64,000 nucleotides of DNA from Methylocystis sp. IM3 (GCF_038070105.1 NZ_JBBPBZ010000005.1:243245-307244), one strand, 5' to 3'; counted from the stretch's first letter, positions 1-10,051 are shown. The notes: generated from the letters alone by a model not told the origin. A program made the numbers and translations.

Positions 1-340
1 GGGCGAGCAACAGCGCGACGACCGCGGGTTTGCCAGCGGAAGCAGCATAAATCAGCGCCGTCGAGCCGTCGGGGTTGCGATGGTGAACATTGGCCCCGGC
101 GGCGGAGAGCGCTTCGATCGCCTCCACTGCGTCGTGCTTACAAGCCAACCATATCGCGTTGTTGCCGTCACGTGTCGTGGCGTCGAGATCTGCGCCCTCC
201 GCGATGATCTCACGCAAAATCGAGACGTTCGCCTCGGCCGCGGCTCTGAGGAGCGGCGTGAGCCCATCGGCGCCAGCGGAGTTTACGCCTGGCGTCCCAA
301 AGCCTTGCGCCGTCAACCATTGGGCCAGCTGCGAGGTCAC
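1..340 (-). CDS. Ankyrin-repeat protein, 3' end outside the window
   Basis: Reading leftward from a GTG at 340 gives 113 codons without a stop, running off the window edge. The text contains three recognisable ankyrin helices, for example DGLTPLLRAAAEANVSILREI, DGNNAIWLACKHDAVEAIEA and DGSTALIYAASAGKPAVVAL, each about 33 residues apart. GTG is chosen because GGAG lies 7 bases upstream and no ATG exists in frame. Ankyrin repeats mediate protein-protein binding, and no catalytic domain is visible. It lies 48 bp downstream of the receiver-domain gene on the same strand and is probably co-transcribed with it, divergent from nifH. The partner is unknown. Confidence 0.75.
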   Translation of the reverse strand, partial: MTSQLAQWLTAQGFGTPGVNSAGADGLTPLLRAAAEANVSILREIIAEGADLDATTRDGNNAIWLACKHDAVEAIEALSAAGANVHHRNPDGSTALIYAASAGKPAVVALLLA

Positions 341-388
341 GCCATCACTCCATCGAACCCCGCCGACTAAGTTGCCGGCGTGTAATGA

Positions 389-820
389 CTAAAGCAGCCC
401 CAATTGCACAAGCGGCTTGGCGCCGCCGCGCCCAAGCACGGTGTCAACCTTTTGCCGCACACTTTCGATCTTTAACGGTTTCACCAATGTTCCATGCGCG
501 CCATGCTTCATGGCGTCGACGGCGAGCGCCTCGTCGGCCTTATCGCAGACAATCAATATGCGCACGCCGCCGAAACGCTCCGCTAAATCGACGAGGACCG
601 GGAGGCCCTTACTCTTCAGAAAGGACGCGCCGAGCAAAACGACATCCGGCTTCAACCAGCCGACGCCTTTCTCATAGGCTTCTTCGATGCTGGCGATTTC
701 GTGGGTTTCGATCTCGTCATGCAGCATGAACTGAAGCGCGGCGCGCACGATCTCATCCTCGTCGAGGACGAACACCCGCCGCTGATCGACCGCCTTTGCG
801 GTCTCGACGCCAATTTGCAT
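389..820 (-). CDS. Single-domain response-regulator receiver protein lacking the phospho-acceptor Asp
   Basis: This is a 143-residue CheY-like receiver domain without an output domain. The acidic cluster DEDE (20-23) and the conserved Lys of LVKP (K114) are present. The beta-3 position that normally carries the phosphorylated Asp reads VVLLGAS, with Gly64 encoded by GGC (plus-strand bases 629-631). The ATG at 820 is chosen because AAAGGAG sits 6 bases upstream; a longer TTG start at 865 has no such site. It is divergent from nifH and upstream of the ankyrin gene. Family knowledge says such pseudo-receivers act by protein contact rather than phosphorylation. A role in nif control is inferred from position only. 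Confidence 0.8.
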   Translation of the reverse strand: MQIGVETAKAVDQRRVFVLDEDEIVRAALQFMLHDEIETHEIASIEEAYEKGVGWLKPDVVLLGASFLKSKGLPVLVDLAERFGGVRILIVCDKADEALAVDAMKHGAHGTLVKPLKIESVRQKVDTVLGRGGAKPLVQLGLL

Positions 821-867
821 CCCTGCTCCTTTCCACTTACGCAAGCTAATGATCTGCGCAGTCAAGA

Positions 868-883
868 AGCAATCCCTGTTCCA
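868..883 (-). promoter_or_regulatory. Candidate sigma-54 (-24/-12) promoter for the receiver/ankyrin genes
   Basis: On the minus strand the bases read TGGAACAGGGATTGCT. This matches the -24/-12 consensus TGGCAC-N5-TTGCW with one mismatch (A for C) and the required 12-base spacing between the GG and GC dinucleotides. It lies about 48 bp before the ATG at 820. The NifA-type site at 914-929 is about 40 bp behind it, closer than usual. Confidence 0.5.
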
Positions 884-913
884 TGTGGCGAGGATGCAAG
901 AGCGCGGGCGGGA

Positions 914-929
914 TGTTCTGTTCTGAACA
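914..929. promoter_or_regulatory. NifA upstream activator sequence
   Basis: Bases TGTTCTGTTCTGAACA form the canonical NifA-binding palindrome TGT-N10-ACA. It is centred about 115 bp upstream of the -24 element of nifH, the usual working distance, and lies between two oppositely oriented -24/-12 elements. Confidence 0.8.
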
Positions 930-1034
930 AATGTCGGGACTGTCGGCTTCTCTCACATGTAAATCTTAATATGCCATCAGCCTAAAGATTGGTCAAATAC
1001 AATAAAAACAACACCTTGTTTGGGATCGTCGGGC

Positions 1035-1050
1035 TGGCATGGGGGTTGCT
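1035..1050 (+). promoter_or_regulatory. sigma-54 (-24/-12) promoter of nifH
   Basis: TGGCATGGGGGTTGCT matches the RpoN consensus, with GG at 1036-1037 and GC at 1048-1049, exactly 12 bases apart. A 150-bp leader separates it from the nifH ATG. With the NifA site at 914-929 it predicts nitrogen/oxygen-responsive expression through NifA. Confidence 0.88.
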
Positions 1051-1130
1051 TTTAGGCTGATGCGAGTGAGGGCTGAGCGCACGCCTACGCTACGACGAGC
1101 GATGTGTTCCTTCCCGTAACCCGCGACTAG

Positions 1131-2087
<957 letters not shown>

Positions 2088-2106
2088 GTCTTCAATGCAA
2101 GAACGT

Positions 2107-2130
2107 CGACCTCTCGTCTGCGGGAGGTCG
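2107..2130 (+). terminator. Hairpin between nifH and nifQ
   Basis: CGACCTC and GAGGTCG form a 7-bp inverted repeat around a 10-base loop, 20 bases after the nifH stop. No long T-run follows, so it may stabilise the nifH transcript or attenuate read-through into nifQ rather than end transcription. Confidence 0.5.
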
Positions 2131-2156
2131 ATAACGCATTTTCAGTGGAGCGTGAC

Positions 2157-2864
2157 GTGACGGTTCGCGCCTTCCCCGACAACGAGACCAAGGGCGGCTT
2201 CGCGTCTGTGGCGACGGCGAACGGACGAAGCGTTAGTGGCGCTGCAAGCGCCTATCGCGACCTAACCGGGGTTTTGCCGGAGGCGGCGAAGATAGAAGAC
2301 GATGCGAATTTCGACCGCCACGTTTTGGCCTCTATCCTCGCCATTGCGTCTCATGAGGGCGGAAGTCTGGCGTCGCAAACTGGCCTGACGGAAACAGAAC
2401 TCAGCGATCTCATTTTTGAGTATTTCGCCGCGCCAAGACTCGAATCCTCCGGCGAAGGCGCGGCGCCCCTCGTCGACGCCGACGAAATAGAAATGGTGCG
2501 CGAGCTTCTCCTGGCCAACCGCTCGAGCGAGGGAGACTGCGGCCATTGGCTCGCCGGCATGATCGCGCGACGGGCGATGGAGCCCAACCATCTTTGGGAA
2601 GACCTCGGGCTTCGCGAGAGATCGGAATTGACGCGGCTGATCGCGCGCCATTTCGCCCCGCTCGCCCGACGCAACGACAAGAACATGCGTTGGAAAAGGT
2701 TCCTCTACCGCCTCATGTGCGAGGACGACGGCCTGGTCATGTGCAGCACACCGGTATGCTCGAACTGCGCCGATTACGAGCTCTGCTATGGCGCAGAAAC
2801 GGGAACCAGTCGCGTCGCGTCGGCAGCGGAACTGCCTCTGACGCCCGCCGCAGGGACCGTGTAA
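2157..2864 (+). CDS. nifQ: NifQ, molybdenum donor for FeMo-cofactor synthesis
   Basis: NifQ binds a Mo-Fe-S cluster and delivers Mo to the NifEN/NifH cofactor assembly machinery. The family signature CX4CX2CX5C is complete near the C terminus (C-STPV-C-SN-C-ADYEL-C). The preceding WKRFLYR and the all-helical body also fit. I place the start at the GTG at 2157 because GGAG lies 6 bases upstream; a GTG at 2145 in the same frame lacks a ribosome site. It is 235 aa, slightly longer than typical because of a variable N-terminal region. It is probably read from the nifH promoter, since no separate promoter is evident in the gap. Confidence 0.92.
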   Translation: MTVRAFPDNETKGGFASVATANGRSVSGAASAYRDLTGVLPEAAKIEDDANFDRHVLASILAIASHEGGSLASQTGLTETELSDLIFEYFAAPRLESSGEGAAPLVDADEIEMVRELLLANRSSEGDCGHWLAGMIARRAMEPNHLWEDLGLRERSELTRLIARHFAPLARRNDKNMRWKRFLYRLMCEDDGLVMCSTPVCSNCADYELCYGAETGTSRVASAAELPLTPAAGTV

Positions 2865-2883
2865 GGTCATTCCAACAGATTTT

Positions 2884-2899
2884 TGTCGAGTTTTTGACA
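2884..2899. promoter_or_regulatory. Second NifA upstream activator sequence
   Basis: TGTCGAGTTTTTGACA is a second exact TGT-N10-ACA site, lying 20 bp after nifQ and about 52 bp before the -24 box of the next promoter (centre to -24 about 60 bp). Confidence 0.72.
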
Positions 2900-2949
2900 A
2901 TCTCATAGCCTGCCTGCCAGATAGGCGCTTTTTTGGCAGGCCGCCGTGA

Positions 2950-2965
2950 TGGCATATCGATTGCT
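2950..2965 (+). promoter_or_regulatory. sigma-54 promoter of the iscA-nifV-cysE-nifW-fixABCX operon
   Basis: TGGCATATCGATTGCT has GG and GC 12 bases apart and matches the RpoN consensus. It precedes the first gene's ATG (3006) by about 40 bp. It lies inside an apparent longer upstream extension of that reading frame, which argues that the extension is not translated. Confidence 0.85.
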
Positions 2966-3005
2966 TATTTACGAGCATAAGGGAGTTTCGCTCGGAGGTT
3001 CCAAC

Positions 3006-3326
3006 ATGATCACGGTCTCGCAGGCAGCCATCGCCGCGGTAAAGGATGCCATGGCGAAGGCCGCTCAACGAGAGGGGGGCCTGCGCATCCTGGTCAAGGA
3101 AGGCGGCTGCGCCGGCTATCAATATGTCGTCGATCTCGATCCTCAGCAGAGAAACGACGACATTGTCGTCGAAGCCGGCGGCATACGCGTGCTGATTGAT
3201 CCGGCCTCGCGCCCGCGCCTTGAAGGGATGACCCTCGGCTATCGCCAAGATCTCACTGGTTCCGGCTTCACCTTTGAAAATCCCAACGCCAGCTCCACCT
3301 GCGGCTGTCAGAAATCCTTCAACTGA
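3006..3326 (+). CDS. A-type iron-sulfur carrier (IscA/HesB-like), nif-associated
   Basis: This 106-residue protein has the three conserved Cys of A-type Fe-S scaffolds/carriers: GGCAGYQY in the middle and CGC in the C-terminal STCGCQKSF. It likely delivers Fe-S clusters to nitrogenase components; nif-linked copies are often called IscAnif or IscN. The ATG at 3006 has GGAGG 7 bases upstream and lies just after the sigma-54 promoter. It is the first gene of a co-directional run to fixX and GST. Confidence 0.88.
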   Translation: MITVSQAAIAAVKDAMAKAAQREGGLRILVKEGGCAGYQYVVDLDPQQRNDDIVVEAGGIRVLIDPASRPRLEGMTLGYRQDLTGSGFTFENPNASSTCGCQKSFN

Positions 3327-3411
3327 ATGGATGTTCCGGACTGTGTGAAACGGTGGTGCGGTTGTTCCTTCGTCGCAGTGGAGCGGGTGTCTAGGACGCT
3401 CGTATGAGTCG

Positions 3412-4614
3412 ATGACGACATATATGTCCCGAAAACGTTCGTTTGGTCGCGTCGCTTCGCCGATACAGGGAGCGCTCGATGTCGTGTTGAACGACACCAC
3501 GCTGCGGGACGGCGAACAGGCCCCAGGCGTCGCTTTTACCTGCGAAGAGAAGCTTCAAATCGCGCGGGCCTTGGCGCGCGCCGGCGTCACCGAGCTCGAA
3601 GCCGGAACGCCGGCGATGGGCGACGTGGAAATCGCGATGATTCGGGCGATCGTCGACGCCGAATTGCCGCTACGAGCGATCGCCTGGTGCCGGATGCGCG
3701 TCGAAGACGTCGACGCAGCGCTGACGTCGGGCGTCACGATGGTCAATCTGTCGGTGCCTGTCTCCGACACGCAAATCGGCGCGAAATTGCGTGGCGGCCG
3801 CGCCCAGGCGCTGGAGATGACGCGGCGCGTCGTCGCTTACGCACGGGACAGAGGCCTGGACGTCGCGGTTGGCGGCGAGGATTCGTCGCGCGCTGCGCCG
3901 GAATTCTTGATGGAGACGATGGCGGTCGCGCAAGCCGCCGGCGCCCGCCGATTTCGGATCGCTGACACCTTAAGCGTGCTGGACCCTTTCAGCACATACG
4001 ATTTGATCTCTATACTGCGCGCGACGAGCGACCTTGAAATCGAAATCCACTGTCACGACGACTTGGGTCTCGCCACCGCCAACACTCTGGCGGGCATTCG
4101 GGCGGGCGCGACGCATGCGTCGGTCACCGTGATTGGGCTTGGCGAGCGCGCCGGCAATGCGCCGCTCGAAGAAGTCGCCGTGGCGGCGCGTCAGTTGCAC
4201 CAATATGAAACCGGGATCGTCCTCACGGAACTGCCCAATGTCGCGGCGCTCGTCTCCGCGGCGGCGCGGCGGCCGATCCCCCTGAACAAATCCATCGTCG
4301 GCGAACACGTCTTCACCCATGAATCCGGCATTCATGTCGATGGGCTGCTCAAAGACCCACGCACCTATGAAGCCTTCGACCCAAGCATGCTCGGCCGCGC
4401 GCATAGGATTGTGATCGGCAAGCATTCCGGTTCGGCGGCTGTCACAGCGATGCTGCGACAATTGCATTTGCCGGTGAGCGCCGAGGAACTTGGCGAGATC
4501 GTCTCCTGCGTGCGCGCCCATGCGCTTGATCACAAGGGCTCGGTCAGCGGCGAGGCCTTGACCTCAATCTGGCGTAGCGTCTGTGCGAGCGGCAACGACG
4601 CGAGAGGCATGTGA
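3412..4614 (+). CDS. nifV: Homocitrate synthase NifV
   Basis: NifV condenses acetyl-CoA with 2-oxoglutarate to give homocitrate, the organic ligand of FeMo-co. The 400-residue TIM-barrel protein carries the family signature [14 protein letters not shown] at about 27-40, the metal-binding HCHDDLG near 213-219 and [15 protein letters not shown] near 297. Length and motifs match NifV rather than 2-isopropylmalate synthase, whose C-terminal regulatory domain is absent. It follows the iscA-like gene by 85 bp. The ribosome site before the ATG is weak, so a nearby start is possible. Confidence 0.94.
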   Translation: MTTYMSRKRSFGRVASPIQGALDVVLNDTTLRDGEQAPGVAFTCEEKLQIARALARAGVTELEAGTPAMGDVEIAMIRAIVDAELPLRAIAWCRMRVEDVDAALTSGVTMVNLSVPVSDTQIGAKLRGGRAQALEMTRRVVAYARDRGLDVAVGGEDSSRAAPEFLMETMAVAQAAGARRFRIADTLSVLDPFSTYDLISILRATSDLEIEIHCHDDLGLATANTLAGIRAGATHASVTVIGLGERAGNAPLEEVAVAARQLHQYETGIVLTELPNVAALVSAAARRPIPLNKSIVGEHVFTHESGIHVDGLLKDPRTYEAFDPSMLGRAHRIVIGKHSGSAAVTAMLRQLHLPVSAEELGEIVSCVRAHALDHKGSVSGEALTSIWRSVCASGNDARGM

Positions 4615-4621
4615 GGCGTCA

Positions 4622-5410
4622 ATGCTCGAACGAGTCGCCACGATTACGAACGAAACAGCGCAAGCCCCAGTGGCGAGGGAGCCGACGCGTTGGCGACTGA
4701 TCCGAGAGGATCTGGCGTGCGTTGCGACGCGCGATCCCGCAGCGCGCGGACGTTTTGAGACGCTGCTCACCTATCCCGGGTTGCACGCCGTCATCTGGCA
4801 TCGCCTCGCTAATTGGCTGTGGGTCAACCGTCGTCGTTTCGGCGCGCGACTGGTCTCCTGGTTCGCCCGCTTCTTGACCAATGTGGATATTCATCCCGGC
4901 GCAACGATCGGCCGGCGCTTTTTCATCGATCATGGCGCGGGCGTCGTCATCGGCGAGACCGCGGTCGTCGGCGACGACGTGACGCTCTATCACGGCGTGA
5001 CGTTGGGCGGCGTATCTTGGTCCCCTGGTAAGCGTCATCCGACCCTCGAAGACGGCGTGGTCGTCGGCGCGGGCGCCAAAATACTCGGCCCCATCTCGAT
5101 TGGCCGCAATGCGCGTATCGGCGCGAACTCCGTGGTGATCGAAAGCGTGACGCGCGACGCCACCGTGGTCGGCATCCCGGCAAGAGTCGTGCATCGCGAC
5201 CTCGGTCGCTGCGCTTTCGACGGCCGCATCAACCTTAACCACCATCTGATGCCGGACCCCGTCGGGGAGGCGTTTGCGGTTTTGCTTGACCGCGTCGAGT
5301 TTCTGGAAACGCGCGTTTCTCATCTGCAGCAGCGTCTGCGCGATCACGAGAGAAACGCCAGAACGCGAGATGACGCGGCCTTCAAGGCCGGGTCGGCGCA
5401 GATCCTATGA
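4622..5410 (+). CDS. cysE: Serine O-acetyltransferase, nif-linked CysE
   Basis: It acetylates serine to O-acetylserine, the precursor of the cysteine that NifS-type desulfurases use as sulfur donor. The N-terminal helical domain is followed by left-handed beta-helix hexapeptide repeats with the catalytic stretch [36 protein letters not shown] and [11 protein letters not shown]. The ATG at 4622, after GAGGCG, is preferred over an in-frame start inside nifV. A helical tail after about residue 210 is typical of nif CysE. nifV ends 7 bp before and nifW begins 11 bp after. Confidence 0.92.
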   Translation: MLERVATITNETAQAPVAREPTRWRLIREDLACVATRDPAARGRFETLLTYPGLHAVIWHRLANWLWVNRRRFGARLVSWFARFLTNVDIHPGATIGRRFFIDHGAGVVIGETAVVGDDVTLYHGVTLGGVSWSPGKRHPTLEDGVVVGAGAKILGPISIGRNARIGANSVVIESVTRDATVVGIPARVVHRDLGRCAFDGRINLNHHLMPDPVGEAFAVLLDRVEFLETRVSHLQQRLRDHERNARTRDDAAFKAGSAQIL

Positions 5411-5421
5411 AGGAGACCGAA

Positions 5422-5748
5422 ATGTCCGAGCCCGCCATTCTGGAGCAATTGAAAAAGGCGTCCTGCGCCGAAGACTTCTTCGCGCTGCTCGGCGTCGACT
5501 ATGAGCCGAAGGTCGTCAATGTCGCGCGCCTGCATATTCTTAGACGCATGGGGCAATATCTCTTCAGCGAGGATTTATGCGAGCTGGACGACGCCACGGT
5601 GGCCCAGCGCTGCAAGGAGTTTTTGGAGCGCGCCTATCAGGACTTCTTGAAGTCGACGCCGATCGACGAGCGCCTGTTCAAAGTCCACAAGGACGCCGTC
5701 AAGCCGCCGCCGCCGCCATCGCTGGTGCAGCTCAACGTTCTGAAGTGA
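5422..5748 (+). CDS. nifW: Nitrogenase-stabilising/protective protein NifW
   Basis: NifW is a small cytosolic protein that binds the MoFe protein and protects or helps mature it. The 108 residues show the family features: an N-terminal helical ALEDFF-like segment (SCAEDFFALLGV), YEPKVVNVARLHILRRMGQ, and the acidic/aromatic helix CKEFLERAYQDFL. A proline-rich tail follows (KPPPPP). ATG 5422 is chosen for its ribosome site AAGGAG six bases upstream. A start at 5407 overlapping the cysE stop is also open. Confidence 0.93.
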   Translation: MSEPAILEQLKKASCAEDFFALLGVDYEPKVVNVARLHILRRMGQYLFSEDLCELDDATVAQRCKEFLERAYQDFLKSTPIDERLFKVHKDAVKPPPPPSLVQLNVLK

Positions 5749-5776
5749 ACGCTTGGGAAACTAAAAGGACAGTCCA

Positions 5777-6619
5777 ATGCATATCGTCGTCTGCATGAAG
5801 CAAGTGCCCGATTCGGCGCAGATCCGTGTTCATCCGGTGACGAACACGATCATGCGCCAGGGCGTTCCGACGATCATCAATCCCTATGATCTCTTCGCGA
5901 TCGAAGAGGCGCTGCGGTTGCGCCAGCAATTCGGCGGCGAGGTCACCATCCTCACCATGGGCCCGCCCTCCGCCGAGGATAGCCTACGCAAGGCGCTGAG
6001 CTTCGGCGCCGACCGCGCCGTGCTGCTGACGGACCGCTTCTTCGCCGGCGCAGACACGCTGGCGACCACATATGCGCTGGCGACGACGATCCGCAAGATC
6101 GGCAAGGAATTCGGTCCGCCCGACATCGTTTTCACCGGCAAGCAGACGATCGACGGCGACACGGCGCAGGTCGGGCCGGGCGTCGCCAAGCGCCTCGGGC
6201 TGATGCAGCTCACCTATGTCTCGCACATAGACAAGGTCGATCTCGAGGCCGGCGCAATCGAGGTTGAGCGTCGCAGCGAGGGCGGCGTGCAGAAGTTGCG
6301 CAGTAAAATGCCCTGCCTGATCTCCATCCTCGAAGGCGTCAACGAGATGCGCATCGGTTCGCTGACCGACGCGTTAAAGGCCGCGCGGGCGACGATCGTC
6401 AAATGGAGCGCACAGGACGCCGGCGTTGAGGATATCGCCAAATGCGGGCTGCGCGGCTCGCCGACGATCGTCAAGCGCGTTTTCGCGCCGAAACCGCGTG
6501 CGGAAAGGGCCGAATTCATCGAACTCGGCGACAAGCCGGGAGAGGCCTTCGTCGAGGAATTGTTCAAGCGCCGGCCGAAACTTGAAACCGAGCTCGAGCA
6601 ATTGACCCGCGGCTATTGA
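5777..6619 (+). CDS. fixA: Electron-transfer flavoprotein beta-type subunit FixA
   Basis: FixA pairs with FixB as the ETF-like flavoprotein half of the FixABCX complex, which bifurcates NADH electrons to quinone and to a low-potential ferredoxin/flavodoxin for nitrogenase. The 280-residue sequence begins [18 protein letters not shown], the ETF-beta hallmark. It contains [27 protein letters not shown] and the C-terminal extension typical of FixA. AAGGAC precedes the ATG. It is 28 bp after nifW and 22 bp before fixB. Confidence 0.96.
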   Translation: MHIVVCMKQVPDSAQIRVHPVTNTIMRQGVPTIINPYDLFAIEEALRLRQQFGGEVTILTMGPPSAEDSLRKALSFGADRAVLLTDRFFAGADTLATTYALATTIRKIGKEFGPPDIVFTGKQTIDGDTAQVGPGVAKRLGLMQLTYVSHIDKVDLEAGAIEVERRSEGGVQKLRSKMPCLISILEGVNEMRIGSLTDALKAARATIVKWSAQDAGVEDIAKCGLRGSPTIVKRVFAPKPRAERAEFIELGDKPGEAFVEELFKRRPKLETELEQLTRGY

Positions 6620-6641
6620 TCTCGAAACAGGAGCGCAAGGG

Positions 6642-7745
6642 ATGAACGACACGGCAAAGGCTCCTGCTTCGGCGGGACGCGCGGCGGCCAAGAAGGAGCT
6701 GCCCGAACATCTGAAGGCCTATAAGCACGTTTGGATCTTCATCGAGCAGGAGCGCGGGCAAGTCCATCCCGTCTCTTGGGAGCTGATGGGGGCGGGACGG
6801 ATTCTGGCCAATAAGCTCGGGGTCGATCTCGCCGCGGTCGTCGTCGGGGCGCGCAACGAGGCGACACAAGCGGTCGTGCGCGAAAGCTTCAACTATGGCG
6901 CCGATCTCGCCTATCTCGTCGCGGACGACATCCTCATGGATTACCGCAATGAGAGCTACACAAAAGCGATGACCGATCTCGTCAACGCGTATCAGCCGGA
7001 AATCCTGCTGCTCGGCGCGACGACGCTCGGCCGCGACCTCGCCGGATCGGTGGCGACGACGCTGCTGACTGGCCTCACCGCCGATTGTACGGAACTCGAC
7101 GTCGATGCGGAGGGCTCACTCGCCGCGACGCGCCCAACCTTTGGCGGCTCGCTACTCTGCACGATCTTCACGCTGAACTATCGTCCGCAAATGGCGACCG
7201 TGCGCCCGCGCGTGATGCCGATGCCGGAGCGAGTCGAAAAGCCGCTCGGCCGCGTCGTCGAACATCCACTCGGCATGGTGGAAGACGACATTGTCACGAA
7301 AGTGTTGTCTTTTCTGCCGGACCGCGATTCGTCGAAATCCAACCTCGCTTTCGCCGACGTGGTCGTCGCCGGCGGCCTCGGCCTCGGTTCTCCGGAAAAT
7401 TTCCAACTCATCCGCCAACTGGCGGCGACGATCGGCGCCGAATTCGGTTGTTCGCGGCCGCTGGTGCAAAAGGGCTGGGTCAGCTCGGACCGGCAGATCG
7501 GCCAGACCGGCAAAACCATCCGACCTAAGCTTTATATCGCGGCGGGCATTTCCGGCGCGATCCAGCATCGCGTCGGCGTCGAGGGCGCGGATTACATCGT
7601 CGCGATCAACACCGACAAGAATGCGCCAATCTTCGATTTCGCGCATGTCGGCATCGTCACGGACGCGGTACGGCTTTTGCCTACCCTCACGGAAGCATTC
7701 TCGAAACGATTGTCTCCGCATCAGCGCGACCGTCTAGCGAGCTAG
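6642..7745 (+). CDS. fixB: Electron-transfer flavoprotein alpha-type subunit FixB
   Basis: The 367-residue ETF-alpha homologue has an N-terminal ETF domain ([20 protein letters not shown]) and a C-terminal FAD-binding domain. The latter carries [34 protein letters not shown] and the hallmark [15 protein letters not shown] followed by [10 protein letters not shown]. It forms a heterodimer with FixA. A short charged N-terminal leader precedes the ETF fold. The ribosome site AGGAG lies before the ATG. Confidence 0.96.
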   Translation: MNDTAKAPASAGRAAAKKELPEHLKAYKHVWIFIEQERGQVHPVSWELMGAGRILANKLGVDLAAVVVGARNEATQAVVRESFNYGADLAYLVADDILMDYRNESYTKAMTDLVNAYQPEILLLGATTLGRDLAGSVATTLLTGLTADCTELDVDAEGSLAATRPTFGGSLLCTIFTLNYRPQMATVRPRVMPMPERVEKPLGRVVEHPLGMVEDDIVTKVLSFLPDRDSSKSNLAFADVVVAGGLGLGSPENFQLIRQLAATIGAEFGCSRPLVQKGWVSSDRQIGQTGKTIRPKLYIAAGISGAIQHRVGVEGADYIVAINTDKNAPIFDFAHVGIVTDAVRLLPTLTEAFSKRLSPHQRDRLAS

Positions 7746-7756
7746 AGGAGAGACGA

Positions 7757-9064
7757 ATGATCGACGAAAGATTCGACGCCATCGTGGTGGGCGCGGGTAT
7801 GGCCGGCAACGCCGCCGCTTTGACGCTCGCCCAGAGAGGCCTCAAGGTCCTGCAGTTGGAGCGCGGCGAATATTCCGGCTCCAAGAACGTGCAGGGCGCG
7901 ATCCTCTATGCAGACATGCTGGAAAAGCTCGTTCCCGACTTTCGCGACGACGCGCCGCTGGAGCGCCATCTGGTCGAGCAGCGTTTCTGGATGATGGACG
8001 ACAATTCCCATACGGGGTTGCACTATCGCTCAGACGAGTTCAACGAGGAGCGTCCTAATCGCTACACGATCATTCGCGCGCAATTCGACAAATGGTTCTC
8101 GAAGAAAGTCCAAGAGGCCGGCGCGGTCGTGCTGTGTGAAACCACCGTCCTTGAGCTGTTGCAGGACGCCTATGGCAAAGTCATCGGCGTGCGCACGGAT
8201 CGTAATAGCGGAAAGATCGGCGCGGACGTCGTCGTGCTGGCGGAAGGCGTCAGCGGGCTGCTTGGCACAAGAGCTGGCCTGCGCAAGATGCCGGACAAGA
8301 ATAATGTCGCACTGGCGGTGAAGGAAATGCACTTCCTCCCGCAAGAGACTTTGGAAGCGCGCTTCAATCTGCGCGGCGACGAAGGCGCGGTCATCGAGGC
8401 GGTCGGCACCATCTCGCAGGGCATGACCGGGATGGGATTCATCTACACCAATAAGGAGTCGATCTCACTCGGCATCGGTTGTCTCGTCGCGGATTTCGAA
8501 AAGACCGGCCAAACCCCCTACGGCCTCTTGGAAAAGTTCAAGCAGCACCCGTCGGTGGCGGCGCTCATCGCCGGCTCGGAAGTCAAGGAATACGCCGCAC
8601 ATCTCATTCCCGAAGGCGGCTTCAAGGCGATCCCGCAGCTCTATGGCGACGGCTGGGTTGTCGTCGGCGACGCCGCGCAGTTGAACAACGCCGTGCATCG
8701 CGAAGGCTCGAATCTCGCGATGACGTCCGGGCGGCTCGCCGCGGAAGCGATCTTCCAGATCAAATCGCGCCGCGATCCGATGACCAAGAAGAATCTGGCG
8801 CTTTACAAGAAGATGCTCGACGAATCCTTCGTCATGAAGGATTTGAAGAAATATCGCGACATGCCGGACCTGCTGCACATTCAGGCGCAGAACTTCTTCC
8901 TGACCTATCCCCAGCTCGTTTCCAAGGCGATGACGAATTTCCTGCGCGTCGACGGCACGCCGAAGCGGGAAAAAGAGAAAGCCACGTTTCGCTCCTTCCT
9001 TACCGCGCGTTCGCCCATGGGATTGGTCGGCGACGCGGTGCGGTTGGCGCGCGCTTGGCGATAG
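7757..9064 (+). CDS. fixC: FixC, ETF:quinone-oxidoreductase-like flavoprotein
   Basis: FixC is the FAD subunit linking the FixAB flavins to quinone in the membrane-associated FixABCX complex. The N terminus holds the FAD dinucleotide-binding motif [16 protein letters not shown]. The [19 protein letters not shown] segment near residue 303 is the second FAD motif of the family. The 435-residue length is normal. GAGGAGAGACGA precedes the ATG and fixX follows after 35 bp. No frameshift or missing region was seen. Confidence 0.96.
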   Translation: MIDERFDAIVVGAGMAGNAAALTLAQRGLKVLQLERGEYSGSKNVQGAILYADMLEKLVPDFRDDAPLERHLVEQRFWMMDDNSHTGLHYRSDEFNEERPNRYTIIRAQFDKWFSKKVQEAGAVVLCETTVLELLQDAYGKVIGVRTDRNSGKIGADVVVLAEGVSGLLGTRAGLRKMPDKNNVALAVKEMHFLPQETLEARFNLRGDEGAVIEAVGTISQGMTGMGFIYTNKESISLGIGCLVADFEKTGQTPYGLLEKFKQHPSVAALIAGSEVKEYAAHLIPEGGFKAIPQLYGDGWVVVGDAAQLNNAVHREGSNLAMTSGRLAAEAIFQIKSRRDPMTKKNLALYKKMLDESFVMKDLKKYRDMPDLLHIQAQNFFLTYPQLVSKAMTNFLRVDGTPKREKEKATFRSFLTARSPMGLVGDAVRLARAWR

Positions 9065-9099
9065 GTGATGGCGGAACCCTCTAGCAACGGAGAAGGGCA

Positions 9100-9396
9100 A
9101 TGAGCGCAGAAGCAGCCGTCCGGGTCGAGGACAAGCTTTACCTCAATCGTTATCTCGTCGACTCCGGCCGCGCCCACATCAAGGTGCGTCCGCACGCCAA
9201 GCCTTCGGCGGCGCTGCTTAGCCTGCTGAAGCTCTGTCCGGCGCATTGCTATGAAATGAACTCGGCCGGACAGGTGGAGATCGCGACAGACGGTTGCATC
9301 GAATGCGGAACCTGCCGAATCGTCGCAGAGCCAAGCGGTGACATAGAATGGAACTATCCGCGCGGCGGCTATGGCGTGCTGTTCAAATTCGGCTGA
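9100..9396 (+). CDS. fixX: Ferredoxin-like protein FixX
   Basis: The 98-residue Fe-S subunit passes electrons from FixC. The cysteine pattern CPAHCYE ... CIECGTCRI fits the single [4Fe-4S] cluster of FixX/ETF-QO, and the C-terminal [15 protein letters not shown] is characteristic of the family. AGAAGG lies 3-8 bases before the ATG. It is the last fix gene and the downstream GST starts 37 bp later. Confidence 0.95.
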   Translation: MSAEAAVRVEDKLYLNRYLVDSGRAHIKVRPHAKPSAALLSLLKLCPAHCYEMNSAGQVEIATDGCIECGTCRIVAEPSGDIEWNYPRGGYGVLFKFG

Positions 9397-9433
9397 GCGG
9401 TTTGCGCCGAAAAAACGGCAAGGTAAGTCGAGA

Positions 9434-10051
9434 ATGAAATTCTACATGACACCCGGATCTTGCTCCACGGGCATACATATCCTGCTGGAAGAGATCGGGC
9501 TCGCCTTCGAAGCCTATATCGTCAATCTGGTCAAGGACGAGCACCTCAAGCCGGACTATTTGGCGATCAACCCAAACGGGACGATCCCGACTCTGTTGCG
9601 CGACGACGGCGTCGCGCTGACGGATTTTCTCTCGATCGCCGAATGGCTGGCGGAGACCTATCCACGCCGCAAGCTTCTGCCCGAGAGCGCAGACGCCCGC
9701 GACACGGCGTTGGCCATTATGCATTTTTGCGTACAGCAAATTCACGGCGAAGGTTTTCGGCGCGTGTTCACGCCGGAGCGCTACGCCGGGCGACAGCCAG
9801 ACGTCGAGGCGATCAAGGCGGAAGGACGCGAGATCGTCGCTTGCGCGTTGATTGCGGTCGATACGGAGCTTGCGGGCAAGGACTATGTCGCCGGGGACTT
9901 TTCGATCGCCGACGCGGCGCTGTTCTATGTCGAGTTTTGGGCTGACAAGACTGGCATGGCGCTGCCGCGCAATTGCCAGACCCATTACGAGCGCATGAAG
10001 ACGCGCCCGGCCGTGCGGCAGGTGCTCGCCGAAGAAGGCTATCGCAGCTGA
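9434..10051 (+). CDS. Glutathione S-transferase family protein, nif-linked
   Basis: The 205-residue cytosolic GST has an N-terminal thioredoxin-like domain (MKFYMTPGSCSTGIHILLEE, then NPNGTIPTLL and the cis-Pro region) and a C-terminal helical domain with YVAGDFSIADAALFY. The SCS at 9-11 resembles the bacterial beta-class active site. Similar GST genes occur in nif clusters of several diazotrophs; the substrate is unknown and a role in protecting or repairing nitrogenase is inferred. ATG 9434 follows AAGGTAAG. It ends 10 bp from the converging cytochrome gene. Confidence 0.85.
   Translation: MKFYMTPGSCSTGIHILLEEIGLAFEAYIVNLVKDEHLKPDYLAINPNGTIPTLLRDDGVALTDFLSIAEWLAETYPRRKLLPESADARDTALAIMHFCVQQIHGEGFRRVFTPERYAGRQPDVEAIKAEGREIVACALIAVDTELAGKDYVAGDFSIADAALFYVEFWADKTGMALPRNCQTHYERMKTRPAVRQVLAEEGYRS

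Noticed and set aside
950..968. Second NifA-like site near 950 (TGT-N11-ACA)
   Set aside because: The spacer is 11 rather than 10 bases, which breaks the helical phasing of the NifA palindrome.
2909..2942. Inverted repeat GCCTGCC...GGCAGGC between nifQ and the next promoter as a terminator
   Set aside because: The arms are 20 bases apart with the T-run inside the loop, so it is not a standard terminator; it may be chance.
2262..3500. 412-codon minus-strand frame across nifQ and the iscA-like gene
   Set aside because: It is antisense to two clearly conserved genes and crosses both regulatory sites; it is a by-product of high GC.
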